Program-made: the position numbers and the translations under genes
The notes under the pieces: model-generated
Told to the model about the DNA's origin: nothing
Database searches by the model: none
Seen by the model: the letters and a program-made list of their open reading frames with translations, nothing else
Origin: Noviherbaspirillum saxi
GTDB taxonomy: Bacteria; Pseudomonadota; Gammaproteobacteria; Burkholderiales; Burkholderiaceae_D
Reading direction: 5' to 3'
DNA length: 64,000 bases
NCBI RefSeq assembly: GCF_003591035.1
Contig: NZ_QYUO01000001.1
Coordinates: forward strand, 930,001 to 994,000
Shown here: positions 35,674-45,000 of the stretch, piece after piece
Layout of the letters: each line of letters opens with the position of its first letter
How positions within the stretch are numbered: position 1 is the first letter of the stretch

Positions 35674-37107
35674 ATGATCAGAGCTACCAAAATCGTCGCC
35701 ACCGTCGGACCTGCTTCCAGCGATCCCGATACGCTGACCAGAATGATCAAGGCCGGCGTCAACGTCGTCCGGCTGAACTTTTCGCATGGCAAGGCCCAGG
35801 ACCATATCGACCGGGCCGGTCTGGTGCGCAAGGTGGCGACCGAGTGTGGTCGCGAGATTGCGATCATGGCTGACCTTCAGGGCCCGAAGATCCGCATCGG
35901 CAAGTTCGAGAACGGCAAGATCTTTCTCGAAAACGGCAGCAAGTTCATTCTCGATGCCGACTGCGAGCTGGGCAACCAGGCGCATGTCGGTCTCGACTAC
36001 AAGGAATTGCCGCGCGACCTGAAGCCGGCGGATGTGCTGCTGCTCAACGACGGCCTGATCGTGCTAATCGTCGACAGGATTATCGGCAGCGCGATCCATA
36101 CCACCGTTAAGATCGGCGGCGAGCTCTCCAACAACAAGGGCATCAACCGGCTCGGCGGCGGTTTGTCCGCTCCCGCGTTGACCGCGAAGGACATGGAAGA
36201 CATCAAGACAGCGATGAGCTTCCATGCCGACTATATCGCGGTGTCGTTTCCGAAAAATGCGACCGACATGATCATGGCAAGGCAGCTTGCCAATATCGCC
36301 GGCGAAAGCAGTCGCCACAAGCCGCAGATGATCGCAAAGATCGAGCGTGCGGAGGCCATTCCCGCGCTGCAGGAAATCCTCGATGCCTCCGACGGGATCA
36401 TGGTTGCGCGCGGCGATCTCGCGGTCGAGGTTGGCAATGCGGCGGTACCGGCACTGCAAAAGCGCATGATCAAGATGGCGCGTGCATCTAACAAGCTCGC
36501 CATCACCGCCACGCAGATGATGGAGTCGATGATCGTCAATGCGGTGCCGACCCGTGCTGAAGTCTCCGACGTCGCCAACGCTGTGCTGGACGGCACCGAT
36601 GCCGTGATGACTTCCGCGGAAACCGCGTCCGGCAAGTATCCGGTCGAAACCGTCGAGATCATGGCTGCGGTCTGCCAGGAAGCGGAAAAGTCCGATGTCG
36701 TCAAACTGGATGCGGACTTCCTGAATGCAACATTTACCCGTATCGATCAGTCGATCGCCTACGGCGCGCTGTTCACCGCCTATCACCTTCGGGTGAAAGC
36801 CATCGCTGCGCTCACCGAATCCGGTTCGACTGCGCTGTGGATGAGCCGCCACAACATCGACATCCCGATCTATGCGATCACGCCGATTCTCGGTACTCAG
36901 CGCAAGGCTGCCCTGTACCGCAACGTGACCACCTTTGAACTTGCGCATTCGACCGACCGCGAAGCGGTATTGAAAGCTGCGCAGGATTTGCTCCTCGCCA
37001 AAGGCGTGGTTCAGAAAGGTGACATGATTGTTGTTACCTGGGGAGAACCGATGGGTCAGGTCGGCGGCACGAACGCCTTGAAGATCATGAAGATCGGTGA
37101 ATACTAA
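35674..37107 (+). CDS. pyk: Pyruvate kinase
   Basis: Pyruvate kinase makes pyruvate and ATP from phosphoenolpyruvate. The ATG at 35674 begins MIRATKIVATVGPASSDPDT and gives 477 residues. Motifs include VVRLNFSHG, ADLQGPKIRIG, the catalytic lysine in MIAKIERAEA, MVARGDLAVEVG, and ATQMMESMI with TRAEVSDVANAVLDGTDAVM. The C-terminal allosteric domain ends VTWGEPMGQVGGTNALKIM. The gene lies 71 bases after pgk and 51 bases before fba. Confidence 0.97.
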   Translation: MIRATKIVATVGPASSDPDTLTRMIKAGVNVVRLNFSHGKAQDHIDRAGLVRKVATECGREIAIMADLQGPKIRIGKFENGKIFLENGSKFILDADCELGNQAHVGLDYKELPRDLKPADVLLLNDGLIVLIVDRIIGSAIHTTVKIGGELSNNKGINRLGGGLSAPALTAKDMEDIKTAMSFHADYIAVSFPKNATDMIMARQLANIAGESSRHKPQMIAKIERAEAIPALQEILDASDGIMVARGDLAVEVGNAAVPALQKRMIKMARASNKLAITATQMMESMIVNAVPTRAEVSDVANAVLDGTDAVMTSAETASGKYPVETVEIMAAVCQEAEKSDVVKLDADFLNATFTRIDQSIAYGALFTAYHLRVKAIAALTESGSTALWMSRHNIDIPIYAITPILGTQRKAALYRNVTTFELAHSTDREAVLKAAQDLLLAKGVVQKGDMIVVTWGEPMGQVGGTNALKIMKIGEY

Positions 37108-37158
37108 GACTTAAGATCACGGATCGCTAAAAACGAATTTTATTGTTTGGAGAACATC

Positions 37159-38223
37159 ATGCCTCTCGTATCCATGCGTCAACTGCTCGACCACGCTGCT
37201 GAAAACGGCTACGGTCTGCCCGCATTCAACGTCAACAACCTGGAGCAGGTCACTGCGATCATGGAAGCCGCCAATGAGGTCGGCTCACCGGTGATCATGC
37301 AAGCTTCCGCAGGTGCCCGCAAATACGCCGGCGAAGCCTTCCTGCGTCACCTGATCGAAGCCGCAGTCGAAGCCTATCCGCACATTCCGGTCGTCATGCA
37401 CCAGGACCACGGCCAGTCGCCGGCGGTGTGCATGGCCGCGATCAAGTCCGGCTTCACTTCCGTGATGATGGATGGCTCGCTGATGGAAGACGGCAAGTCG
37501 GTCGCCAGCTATGAATACAACGTCGAGGTGTCGCGCAAGGTCGTGGAGTTCTCGCATTCGATCGGTGTCACGGTCGAAGCCGAACTCGGCGTGCTCGGTT
37601 CGCTCGAAACCATGAAGGGCGACAAGGAAGACGGCCACGGCGCGGAAGGCACGATGACCCGCGAACAGCTGCTGACCGACGTCAACCAGGCTGCCGACTT
37701 CGTCAAGCTGACCCAGTGCGATGCGCTGGCAATTGCAATCGGCACCTCGCACGGCGCCTACAAGTTCTCGCGCAAGCCGACCGGCGATATCCTCGCGATC
37801 GAGCGTATCAAGGAAATTCACCAGCGTATTCCAAACACCCACCTCGTGATGCACGGTTCTTCTTCGGTACCGCAGGAACTGCTGGCCGAGATCCGCGAGT
37901 TCGGCGGCGACATGAAGGAAACCTATGGCGTGCCGGTTGAAGAGATCCAGGAAGGCATCAAGCATGGCGTACGCAAGATCAACATCGATACCGACATCCG
38001 TCTGGCGATGACGGGCGCGATCCGTCGCTTCTTCATCGAAAATCCGTCGAAGTTCGATCCGCGCGAATACCTGAAGCCGGCGCGCGAAGCCGCAAAGAAA
38101 GTTGTCAAGTCGCGCATGCTCGCTTTTGGTTGCGAAGGTCAGGCAGCGAAGATCCAGCCGATTCCGCTCGAAAAAATTGCCGAAAAATACAAAAAAGGCG
38201 AGTTGTCGCAGATCGTGCAGTAA
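37159..38223 (+). CDS. fba: Fructose-bisphosphate aldolase, class II
   Basis: This zinc aldolase interconverts fructose 1,6-bisphosphate with dihydroxyacetone phosphate and glyceraldehyde 3-phosphate. The ATG at 37159 has GGAG eight bases upstream and gives 354 residues, the long class IIA/B form called CbbA in related bacteria. Visible features are [10 protein letters not shown], zinc-site HQDHGQSP, the catalytic loop [32 protein letters not shown] and [13 protein letters not shown]. The C-terminus has [17 protein letters not shown] hairpin terminator follows. Confidence 0.97.
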   Translation: MPLVSMRQLLDHAAENGYGLPAFNVNNLEQVTAIMEAANEVGSPVIMQASAGARKYAGEAFLRHLIEAAVEAYPHIPVVMHQDHGQSPAVCMAAIKSGFTSVMMDGSLMEDGKSVASYEYNVEVSRKVVEFSHSIGVTVEAELGVLGSLETMKGDKEDGHGAEGTMTREQLLTDVNQAADFVKLTQCDALAIAIGTSHGAYKFSRKPTGDILAIERIKEIHQRIPNTHLVMHGSSSVPQELLAEIREFGGDMKETYGVPVEEIQEGIKHGVRKINIDTDIRLAMTGAIRRFFIENPSKFDPREYLKPAREAAKKVVKSRMLAFGCEGQAAKIQPIPLEKIAEKYKKGELSQIVQ

Positions 38224-38245
38224 AATCCGGCCTTGGCAATAAACC

Positions 38246-38286
38246 AACCGGCGGCGTGCAGCGAGCACCCGCCGGTTTAGCTTTTT
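38246..38286 (+). terminator. Terminator-like hairpin after fba
   Basis: Nine-base arms AACCGGCGG / CCGCCGGTT (38246-38254, 38269-38277) enclose a second short stem GTGC / GCAC. The stem is followed after four bases by TTTTT. It lies 22 bases after fba and ends just before purC, so it may also reduce rather than abolish read-through. Confidence 0.75.
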
Positions 38287-38295
38287 GAGAACCTC

Positions 38296-39192
38296 ATGCA
38301 CAGCCTCTACCAATCCACTATTTCTTCACTGCCGCTGCTCGGTCGCGGCAAAGTGCGCGACAACTATGCGGTCGGCGACGACAAAATATTGATAGTTACC
38401 AGTGACCGCCTGTCGGCCTTCGACGTCGTGATGAACGAACCGATTCCCGGCAAGGGCAGGGTGCTGAACCAGATGTCCGATTTCTGGTTCCAGAAACTTG
38501 GCGACATCGTGCCGAATCACCTCACAGGCATCGCGCCGGAATCGGTGGTGGCAGCGGAAGAAGCGGATCAGGTGCGCGGCCGTGCGGTCGTCGCCAAGCG
38601 CCTCAAGCCCATCCTGGTGGAAGCGGTGGTGCGCGGCTACATCATCGGCTCCGGATGGAAGGATTACCAGGCCACCGGCGCGATCTGTGGTATCGCCCTG
38701 CCTGCAGGCCTGCGTCAGGCCGACAAGCTGGCCCAGCCGATCTTCACGCCGGCCGCGAAGGCAGATCTCGGCGAGCATGATGAAAACATCAGCTTCGAAG
38801 AAATGGAAAAGCGCATCGGCAAGGAGCTCGCCGCCAAGATGCGCGACATCAGCATCCAGCTATACCAGACCGCGGCCGACTACGCGGCAACGCGCGGCAT
38901 CATCATCGCCGATACCAAGTTCGAATTCGGTCTCGACGACAACGGCACCCTGCATTTGATGGATGAAGTGCTGACCGCCGACTCGTCGCGCTTCTGGCCG
39001 GCCGACTCCTATGCGCCCGGCATGTCACCGCCATCGTTCGACAAGCAGTTCGTGCGCGATTACCTCGAAACATTGAAAGACTGGAACAAGACAGCGCCTG
39101 CACCTGCGTTGCCTGCCGACGTGATCGACAAGACCGGCGCAAAATACCGCGAAGCCCTGGAACGCCTGACTGGAACAACGCTGAAGGATTGA
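38296..39192 (+). CDS. purC: Phosphoribosylaminoimidazole-succinocarboxamide synthase (SAICAR synthetase)
   Basis: PurC joins aspartate to CAIR with ATP in purine synthesis. The 298-residue protein is the longer, yeast-Ade1-like form: [63 protein letters not shown] and [16 protein letters not shown]. It begins the purC-purE-purK-sua5 run with one-base, overlapping and 15-base junctions. Confidence 0.97.
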   Translation: MHSLYQSTISSLPLLGRGKVRDNYAVGDDKILIVTSDRLSAFDVVMNEPIPGKGRVLNQMSDFWFQKLGDIVPNHLTGIAPESVVAAEEADQVRGRAVVAKRLKPILVEAVVRGYIIGSGWKDYQATGAICGIALPAGLRQADKLAQPIFTPAAKADLGEHDENISFEEMEKRIGKELAAKMRDISIQLYQTAADYAATRGIIIADTKFEFGLDDNGTLHLMDEVLTADSSRFWPADSYAPGMSPPSFDKQFVRDYLETLKDWNKTAPAPALPADVIDKTGAKYREALERLTGTTLKD

Positions 39193-39193
39193 G

Positions 39194-39694
39194 ATGAGCA
39201 CACCGTCTGCCGCGCCGCTGGTCGGCGTCATCATGGGATCGTCTTCCGATTGGGACGTGATGCAGCATGCGGTCGCCATGCTCAAGGAATTTGGCGTGCC
39301 GCATGAAGCGAAAGTGATTTCTGCGCACCGCATGCCGGACCAGATGTTCGCGTATGCCGAAGCCGCGCGCGGACGTGGCCTGCGCGCCATCATCGCCGGT
39401 GCTGGCGGCGCTGCCCATTTGCCTGGCATGGTTGCGGCGAAAACCATTGTGCCGGTGCTGGGCGTGCCCGTACCGTCGAAATATCTGCGCGGCGAAGACT
39501 CGCTGCTATCCATCGTGCAAATGCCCAAGGGTATCCCGGTCTCCACCTTTGCGATCGGCGAAGCTGGCGCCGCCAACGCCGCGCTGACCGCAATCGCAAT
39601 CCTGGCCACGACCGACGATCAGCTTGCCGCGCGTCTGCAAGAGTTTCGCGCCAGGCAGACCCAGGCAGCAATGGATATGGCATTGCCGACATGA
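39194..39694 (+). CDS. purE: N5-carboxyaminoimidazole ribonucleotide mutase (PurE, class I)
   Basis: PurE converts N5-CAIR, made by PurK, to CAIR. The 166-residue protein shows [14 protein letters not shown] with substrate-contacting Ser and Asp, [10 protein letters not shown] with the catalytic His, and [18 protein letters not shown]. The overlap with purK (ATGA) fits the functional pair. The presence of PurK shows this is the bacterial two-enzyme route. Confidence 0.97.
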   Translation: MSTPSAAPLVGVIMGSSSDWDVMQHAVAMLKEFGVPHEAKVISAHRMPDQMFAYAEAARGRGLRAIIAGAGGAAHLPGMVAAKTIVPVLGVPVPSKYLRGEDSLLSIVQMPKGIPVSTFAIGEAGAANAALTAIAILATTDDQLAARLQEFRARQTQAAMDMALPT

Positions 39695-40887
39695 GCGACA
39701 ACAAGTTTCCACCGCTGTCGCCAACCGCAACGCCGCCTACCTGGCTCGGCGTGATGGGCGGCGGACAGCTTGGGCGCATGTTCGCCCATGCCGCGCAAAT
39801 GATGGGTTTCAAGGTCGCGGTGCTGGAGCCGTCCAGGGATTGCCCGGCCGGTCATGCAGCCGACCACCTGATCGCGGCCGACTACGGCAACGAGGCGGCG
39901 CTGGCCGAACTCGCCTTGCAGTGTGCCGCCGTGACGACGGAATTTGAAAACGTGCCGGCACAAAGCCTGTCGTTCCTCGCCGATCGCAGCTTTGTCGCAC
40001 CGTCCGCATCCTGCGTATCGGTTGCGCAGGACCGCATCGCGGAAAAGCGTTTCTTCACCCAGTGCGCACCGACCTCCGGCGTCCTGCCCGCGCCATATCA
40101 CATCGTCGCAGCCGAAACGGATATCGATACGATTCCGGACACACTGTTTCCCGGCATCCTCAAGACGGTGCGCATGGGTTACGACGGCAAGGGACAAGTG
40201 CGCGTCAAGACGCAGGACGAGGTACGCCAGGCCTTTGCGGCAATGAAGGGCGTGCCCTGCGTTCTCGAACAGATGCTGCCACTGGCCTACGAAGTGTCGG
40301 TGCTGACCGCGCGTGGCGCGGACGGCGAATCGGTTGTCTACCCAATCGCGGAAAACGTGCATCGCGACGGGATTCTATTCACTACGACTGTGCCCGGACC
40401 GAACGTGTCGGCCGCATCGGCCGAGCAGGCGCAAAAGGCCGCGCTCGCCATCGTCGCCCAGCTGGGTTACGTCGGTGTGCTGTGCATTGAATTCTTCGTG
40501 CTGCAGGATGGTTCGCTGGTGGTCAATGAAATGGCGCCGCGCCCGCACAACAGCGGGCACTATACGATCGATGCCTGCGTCACGAGCCAGTTTGCGCAGC
40601 AGGCGCGCGCGATGGCGCGGCTACCGCTGGGCGATGTACGTCAACACTCGCCGGCGGTGATGCTCAACATCCTTGGCGATATCTGGTTTGACGGCGACGG
40701 CGATCAGGTGCGTGAACCGGCCTGGGACAAGGTGCTCGCGCTGCCCGGTGCGAATCTGCATCTGTATGGCAAGGACGATCCGCGCCGCGGCCGCAAGATG
40801 GGGCATGTGAGCTTTGTCGCGCCGACGCTGGAAGCGGCACAGGCAAGCCTGCATGCCGCCTGCGCGATACTGCGGATCGCACTCTGA
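39691..40887 (+). CDS. purK: N5-carboxyaminoimidazole ribonucleotide synthase
   Basis: PurK, an ATP-grasp enzyme, carboxylates AIR with bicarbonate and ATP. The 398-residue protein has [16 protein letters not shown] at the dinucleotide-like N-terminal fold, [26 protein letters not shown] in the ATP-binding glycine loop, [14 protein letters not shown] and [15 protein letters not shown]. The use of bicarbonate links it functionally with carbonic anhydrase at 543-1214. Confidence 0.96.
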   Translation: MSDNKFPPLSPTATPPTWLGVMGGGQLGRMFAHAAQMMGFKVAVLEPSRDCPAGHAADHLIAADYGNEAALAELALQCAAVTTEFENVPAQSLSFLADRSFVAPSASCVSVAQDRIAEKRFFTQCAPTSGVLPAPYHIVAAETDIDTIPDTLFPGILKTVRMGYDGKGQVRVKTQDEVRQAFAAMKGVPCVLEQMLPLAYEVSVLTARGADGESVVYPIAENVHRDGILFTTTVPGPNVSAASAEQAQKAALAIVAQLGYVGVLCIEFFVLQDGSLVVNEMAPRPHNSGHYTIDACVTSQFAQQARAMARLPLGDVRQHSPAVMLNILGDIWFDGDGDQVREPAWDKVLALPGANLHLYGKDDPRRGRKMGHVSFVAPTLEAAQASLHAACAILRIAL

Positions 40888-40902
40888 GAATACATCCGCG
40901 CC

Positions 40903-41934
40903 ATGCCTGAGCACAATCCAGATCTGTCCGTGATCCAGCACGCCGCTCGCCAGCTCGAAGCCGGCGGGCTCGTCGCTTTTCCGACCGAGACCGTCTATGG
41001 CCTCGGCGCGGATGCGGAAAACCCGGAAGCGGTCGCCAAAATCTATGTCGCCAAGGGCCGTCCCTCGAACCACCCGGTGATCGTGCATCTCGCGCCGGGA
41101 GCCGACATCAGTTATTGGGCGAGCGATATTCCGGAACAGGCGAATAGACTGATTGCCGCATTCTGGCCGGGTCCGCTGACGCTGATTCTCAAGCGCGCCG
41201 CGCATATCCCGGACGCAGTCTCCGGCGGTCAGGATTCGATCGGCTTGCGCTGCCCTTCGCATCCCGTGGCGCAGGACTTGCTGCAGGCATTCAAGAACGG
41301 CAAGGGCGGTGTCGCCGCCCCATCCGCCAACAAATTCGGCCATGTCAGCCCGACTACCGCGCAGCATGTGCGCGACGAGTTCGGGATCGGCGCCGGCAGC
41401 CCGCTTGCAGCCGTACTAGACGGCGGCCAGAGCGCGGTCGGTATCGAATCCACCATCGTGGATTTGTCGCGCATGGCGACGCATGGTCCTGTGTTGCTGC
41501 GTCCCGGGCACATCAGTGCAGCGGATATTGCCAATGTTATCGGCGCCGAGCCGCGTCAGCCTGATGCCGCCGCTCCGCGCGCCTCGGGGACGCTGGAAGC
41601 GCACTACGCGCCCAGCACACCGGTCGCCCTGGTGAATCGTGCCGAGATCGGCAACACGCTGGCACAACTCGCCGCTGCGGGGAAATCGACGGCCGTGATT
41701 TCTTATGCGGCGAATGGACTGCCCGGACTCAAGACCGGGCTTGTGCTGCCATCCACCCCGGATGGTTATGCGCACGACCTCTATGCGGCCCTGCGTGCAG
41801 CCGATGCAGTTCGTGCCGACATCATTCTTGTGGAAGCACCCCCGCCTGACCCTTCCTGGCAAGGCGTCAACGATCGCTTGCGCCGCGCAGCGCATGACTC
41901 GACAGGCATCCTGTCGCGCATGTTGAATAGCTAA
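40903..41934 (+). CDS. sua5: L-threonylcarbamoyladenylate synthase, long Sua5 form
   Basis: The enzyme makes threonylcarbamoyl-AMP from threonine, bicarbonate and ATP for the t6A modification of tRNAs that read ANN codons. The YrdC domain (about 1-205) has GGLVAFPTETVYGLGADA, KIYVAKGRPSNHPVIVHL, WPGPLTLIL and APSANKFGHVSPTTA. A linker with LEAHYAPSTPV follows, and a C-terminal Sua5 domain (about 230-343) is present. The 343-residue length separates it from the short TsaC type. tcdA at 56.5 kb acts later in the same pathway. Confidence 0.93.
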   Translation: MPEHNPDLSVIQHAARQLEAGGLVAFPTETVYGLGADAENPEAVAKIYVAKGRPSNHPVIVHLAPGADISYWASDIPEQANRLIAAFWPGPLTLILKRAAHIPDAVSGGQDSIGLRCPSHPVAQDLLQAFKNGKGGVAAPSANKFGHVSPTTAQHVRDEFGIGAGSPLAAVLDGGQSAVGIESTIVDLSRMATHGPVLLRPGHISAADIANVIGAEPRQPDAAAPRASGTLEAHYAPSTPVALVNRAEIGNTLAQLAAAGKSTAVISYAANGLPGLKTGLVLPSTPDGYAHDLYAALRAADAVRADIILVEAPPPDPSWQGVNDRLRRAAHDSTGILSRMLNS

Positions 41935-42032
41935 ATTTGCTTGCAAAAAAAGCAATAAAACATATCTCTGTGACATAATGTTTGACGGAAATTCCGTTTC
42001 GTCAAACATTGATTTTTCTACAGGGAAGATTC

Positions 42033-45000
42033 ATGCGCGCAAAACATGTCGGCGTCGTGGCGACTCTTATCGTACTGCTTGCCGCCGTCTACTGGTTCAT
42101 TGCTCATCGCCAGTCCGACACTGATAGTGCGGCCGATCCGAATGCCGCCTTTATGCTGGTCGATGCCGCCGACCGCAGTTTCGATGGCGCGCCTGCACTC
42201 GCCCTGACATTCAGCCTGCCACTCGATAGCGGCAAGTCCTACGACAAATATCTGCGCGTTTTCGAAATGCCCGGTGCGATACAAGGCCAGGCACAGCAGG
42301 GCACCGAGGACGAAGACGACGAACCGCGCGCCAACAAGGGCGGGGGTTCGGTAGTCAGCACCGCGCCAGCCGATACCGACACCAAGGACGGCAAAGTCGT
42401 CGCCGGCGCCTGGGTCGTCGGCGAAAATCCACGCCTCTTGTACTTCCCGCATATCAAGCCTCAGACCCGCTACGTCGTACAGGTGCTGGTGGATCTGCCG
42501 GCGCGCAACGGCAAGAAGCTTGCATCCGAGTCCCGTTATTCCATCCTGACGGCGCCGGTCGCACCGGCCTATTATTTCGCGAGCAACGGCATGGTATTGC
42601 CCCCGAAGCAAAACGGCGGCGTGCCGGTAGTGACCGTCAACGTGTCGGAAGTCGACATCCAGTTCCTGCGCGTGAAAAGCGACCAGCTGCCGCGTTTTTT
42701 CGACCGCGTGATCAGCGGCGCCCCAAAGAAGCAGGAGATCGCACAAGGCGAAGAAGGCGAACAGGAAAACCATGATTGGCGCCGCAGCTCGCTGCGCGGC
42801 GCAGTGCACAATTACCAGCTCGACGATTTGCGTAACCTGACAGAAAGCGTCTACATGGGACGCTTTCTGACCGAGCAAAAAGCCAACCGTCGCAGCGTCA
42901 CTTACATTTCCGTCGAAGACATCAAGGAATTGAAAGAACCCGGCGTGTATGTCGCCGTCATGAGCCAGCCCGGCCGCTTCCGTTACGACTACCAGACCAC
43001 CTATTTCTACGTCAGCGATCTGGGTTTGCACGTGCGCCTGTTCGACAAGGGTGCGGATGCCTTCCTCAGTTCGCTCACCACAGGCAAGCCGCTCAAGGCG
43101 GTGGATGTCGCGTGGATCGACGAGCAAGGCAAAGTCCTCGCCCATGCCGAGACCGATGGCGATGGTCATGCCGCATTTGCCGAGCGGCCAAAGAATGCGC
43201 GCGTGATCATGGCGCGCAGCGACAAGCAGGTCGCCATGCTGGCGCTCAAGGAACCGGCGCTGGACCTGTCCGAATACGATGTGACCGGTGCGCCATTCAA
43301 GCCGGTGAGATTATTTGCCTATTCCGGCCGCAACCTGTACCGGCCCGGCGAAAGCTTCGATCTATCGGTGCTCGCGCGCGATGCCGACGGCAGGCCGGTA
43401 CCGGCGCAACCGGTGCAGGCGGTACTCAAGCGACCTGACGGCAAAAGCCAGTTCACCGCAACCTGGCGCGCCGACGACCGGTTTGCCGGCTATTACGTAA
43501 AGCGGCTGGATTTGCCCGCCGATGCGCCGACCGGATTCTGGACGCTGGAATTGCGCAGCGATCCGGCCGACAAGGTGCCGGCCACGGTGTTTCGCTTTGG
43601 CGTCGAGGAATTTCTGCCTGAACGCATGAAGCTTGACCTCAATACGACACAGGCGACGCTGACCCCGGACCAGTCATTCACCATCGATGTGCGCGGCACC
43701 TATCTGTACGGTGCACCGGCCGCCGGCAACCGCCTGCTCGGAGTGGCGCAATTCGAGCGCAACAAGAACCCGCTGGCGAAGCAGTTTCCCGGATTCGAAT
43801 TCGGCGATGTCGGAGACGACAGCGCCAGGACGCGCCAGGAAATCGCCGAGCAGACCCTGGACGACAAGGGTGCCGGCCAGACGGTGATCGATCTGTCCCC
43901 GATTGAAAAACGCCGCTCGCCCTTTACTGTGCGCGCGACGATGAGCCTGCTGGAAACAGGCGGCCGGCCCGTGGTGCGCAGCATCGACCGCGTGGTATGG
44001 CCAGGCAATGTACTGGTTGGCGTGCGGCCCATGTTTTCCGGCGACTATGCACCGGAAAACAGCCCGGTCGAGTTTGAAGTGGTGCGGGCCGACCGTGACG
44101 GTAAATTGCAGGCGGCTGCAGCGATGCCGGTGCGCCTGTTCCGCGAGAATCGCGACTATTACTGGCGCTTCGACGATCAGCGCGGTTGGAATTCAGGCTT
44201 CACCGAAACCGATGAACTGGTCGAGACTTCCTCTGTCAGCGTGCCGGCGAGCGGGCGCGGCAAGCTGCGTCTGCCGGTGCGCTATGGCCGCTACCGCCTT
44301 GAGATCGCCGATCCGGAAACGGGCTTGCAGACCGTGTACCGCTTCTACGCCGGCTGGAGCGCACGCACCGACGAAACCCAGGGCGTGCGTCCGGATCGGG
44401 TTGCACTCAAGCTGGACAAGGCCGCTTACCGCGACGGCGATACCGTGCGCTTGACAATCACGCCGCCGCATCAGGGCGAAGCGCTGGTATCGGTCGAGGG
44501 TGATCGCACACTCTGGTTCAAGCGCTTATCCGTTTCCGGCGGCAGCACCACGGTCGATATCCCCCTGCACCGAGACTGGAAACGTCATGACCTCTACGTG
44601 TCGGTCATGGTGCTCAGGCCCGGCAATGAAGGCGACCGCGTGACGCCGGCACGCGCGCTTGGCATGATGCACCTGCCATTGGAACGCGGGGAACGTAAAT
44701 TGAATGTCAGCCTCGATGCACCGCAAAAGGTGCGGCCGGAAACAACGGTCAAGGTCAAGGTGAAAGCACCCGAGGCCAAGGGACAGAAAGCCTTCGTGAC
44801 GCTGTCGGCGGTCGATGTCGGCATTCTCAATATCACGAAGTTCGCGTCGCCGGACCCGCATGGGTTCTTCTTCGGCAAGCTGCGCTATGGAGCTGACCAG
44901 CATGATATCTACGGCCGTCTGATCGAAAAGATGCAGGGCCAGAAAGGCAAGCTCAAGTTCGGCGGCGACAATACGCCGAAACCGACGCGCAGCCTGCCAA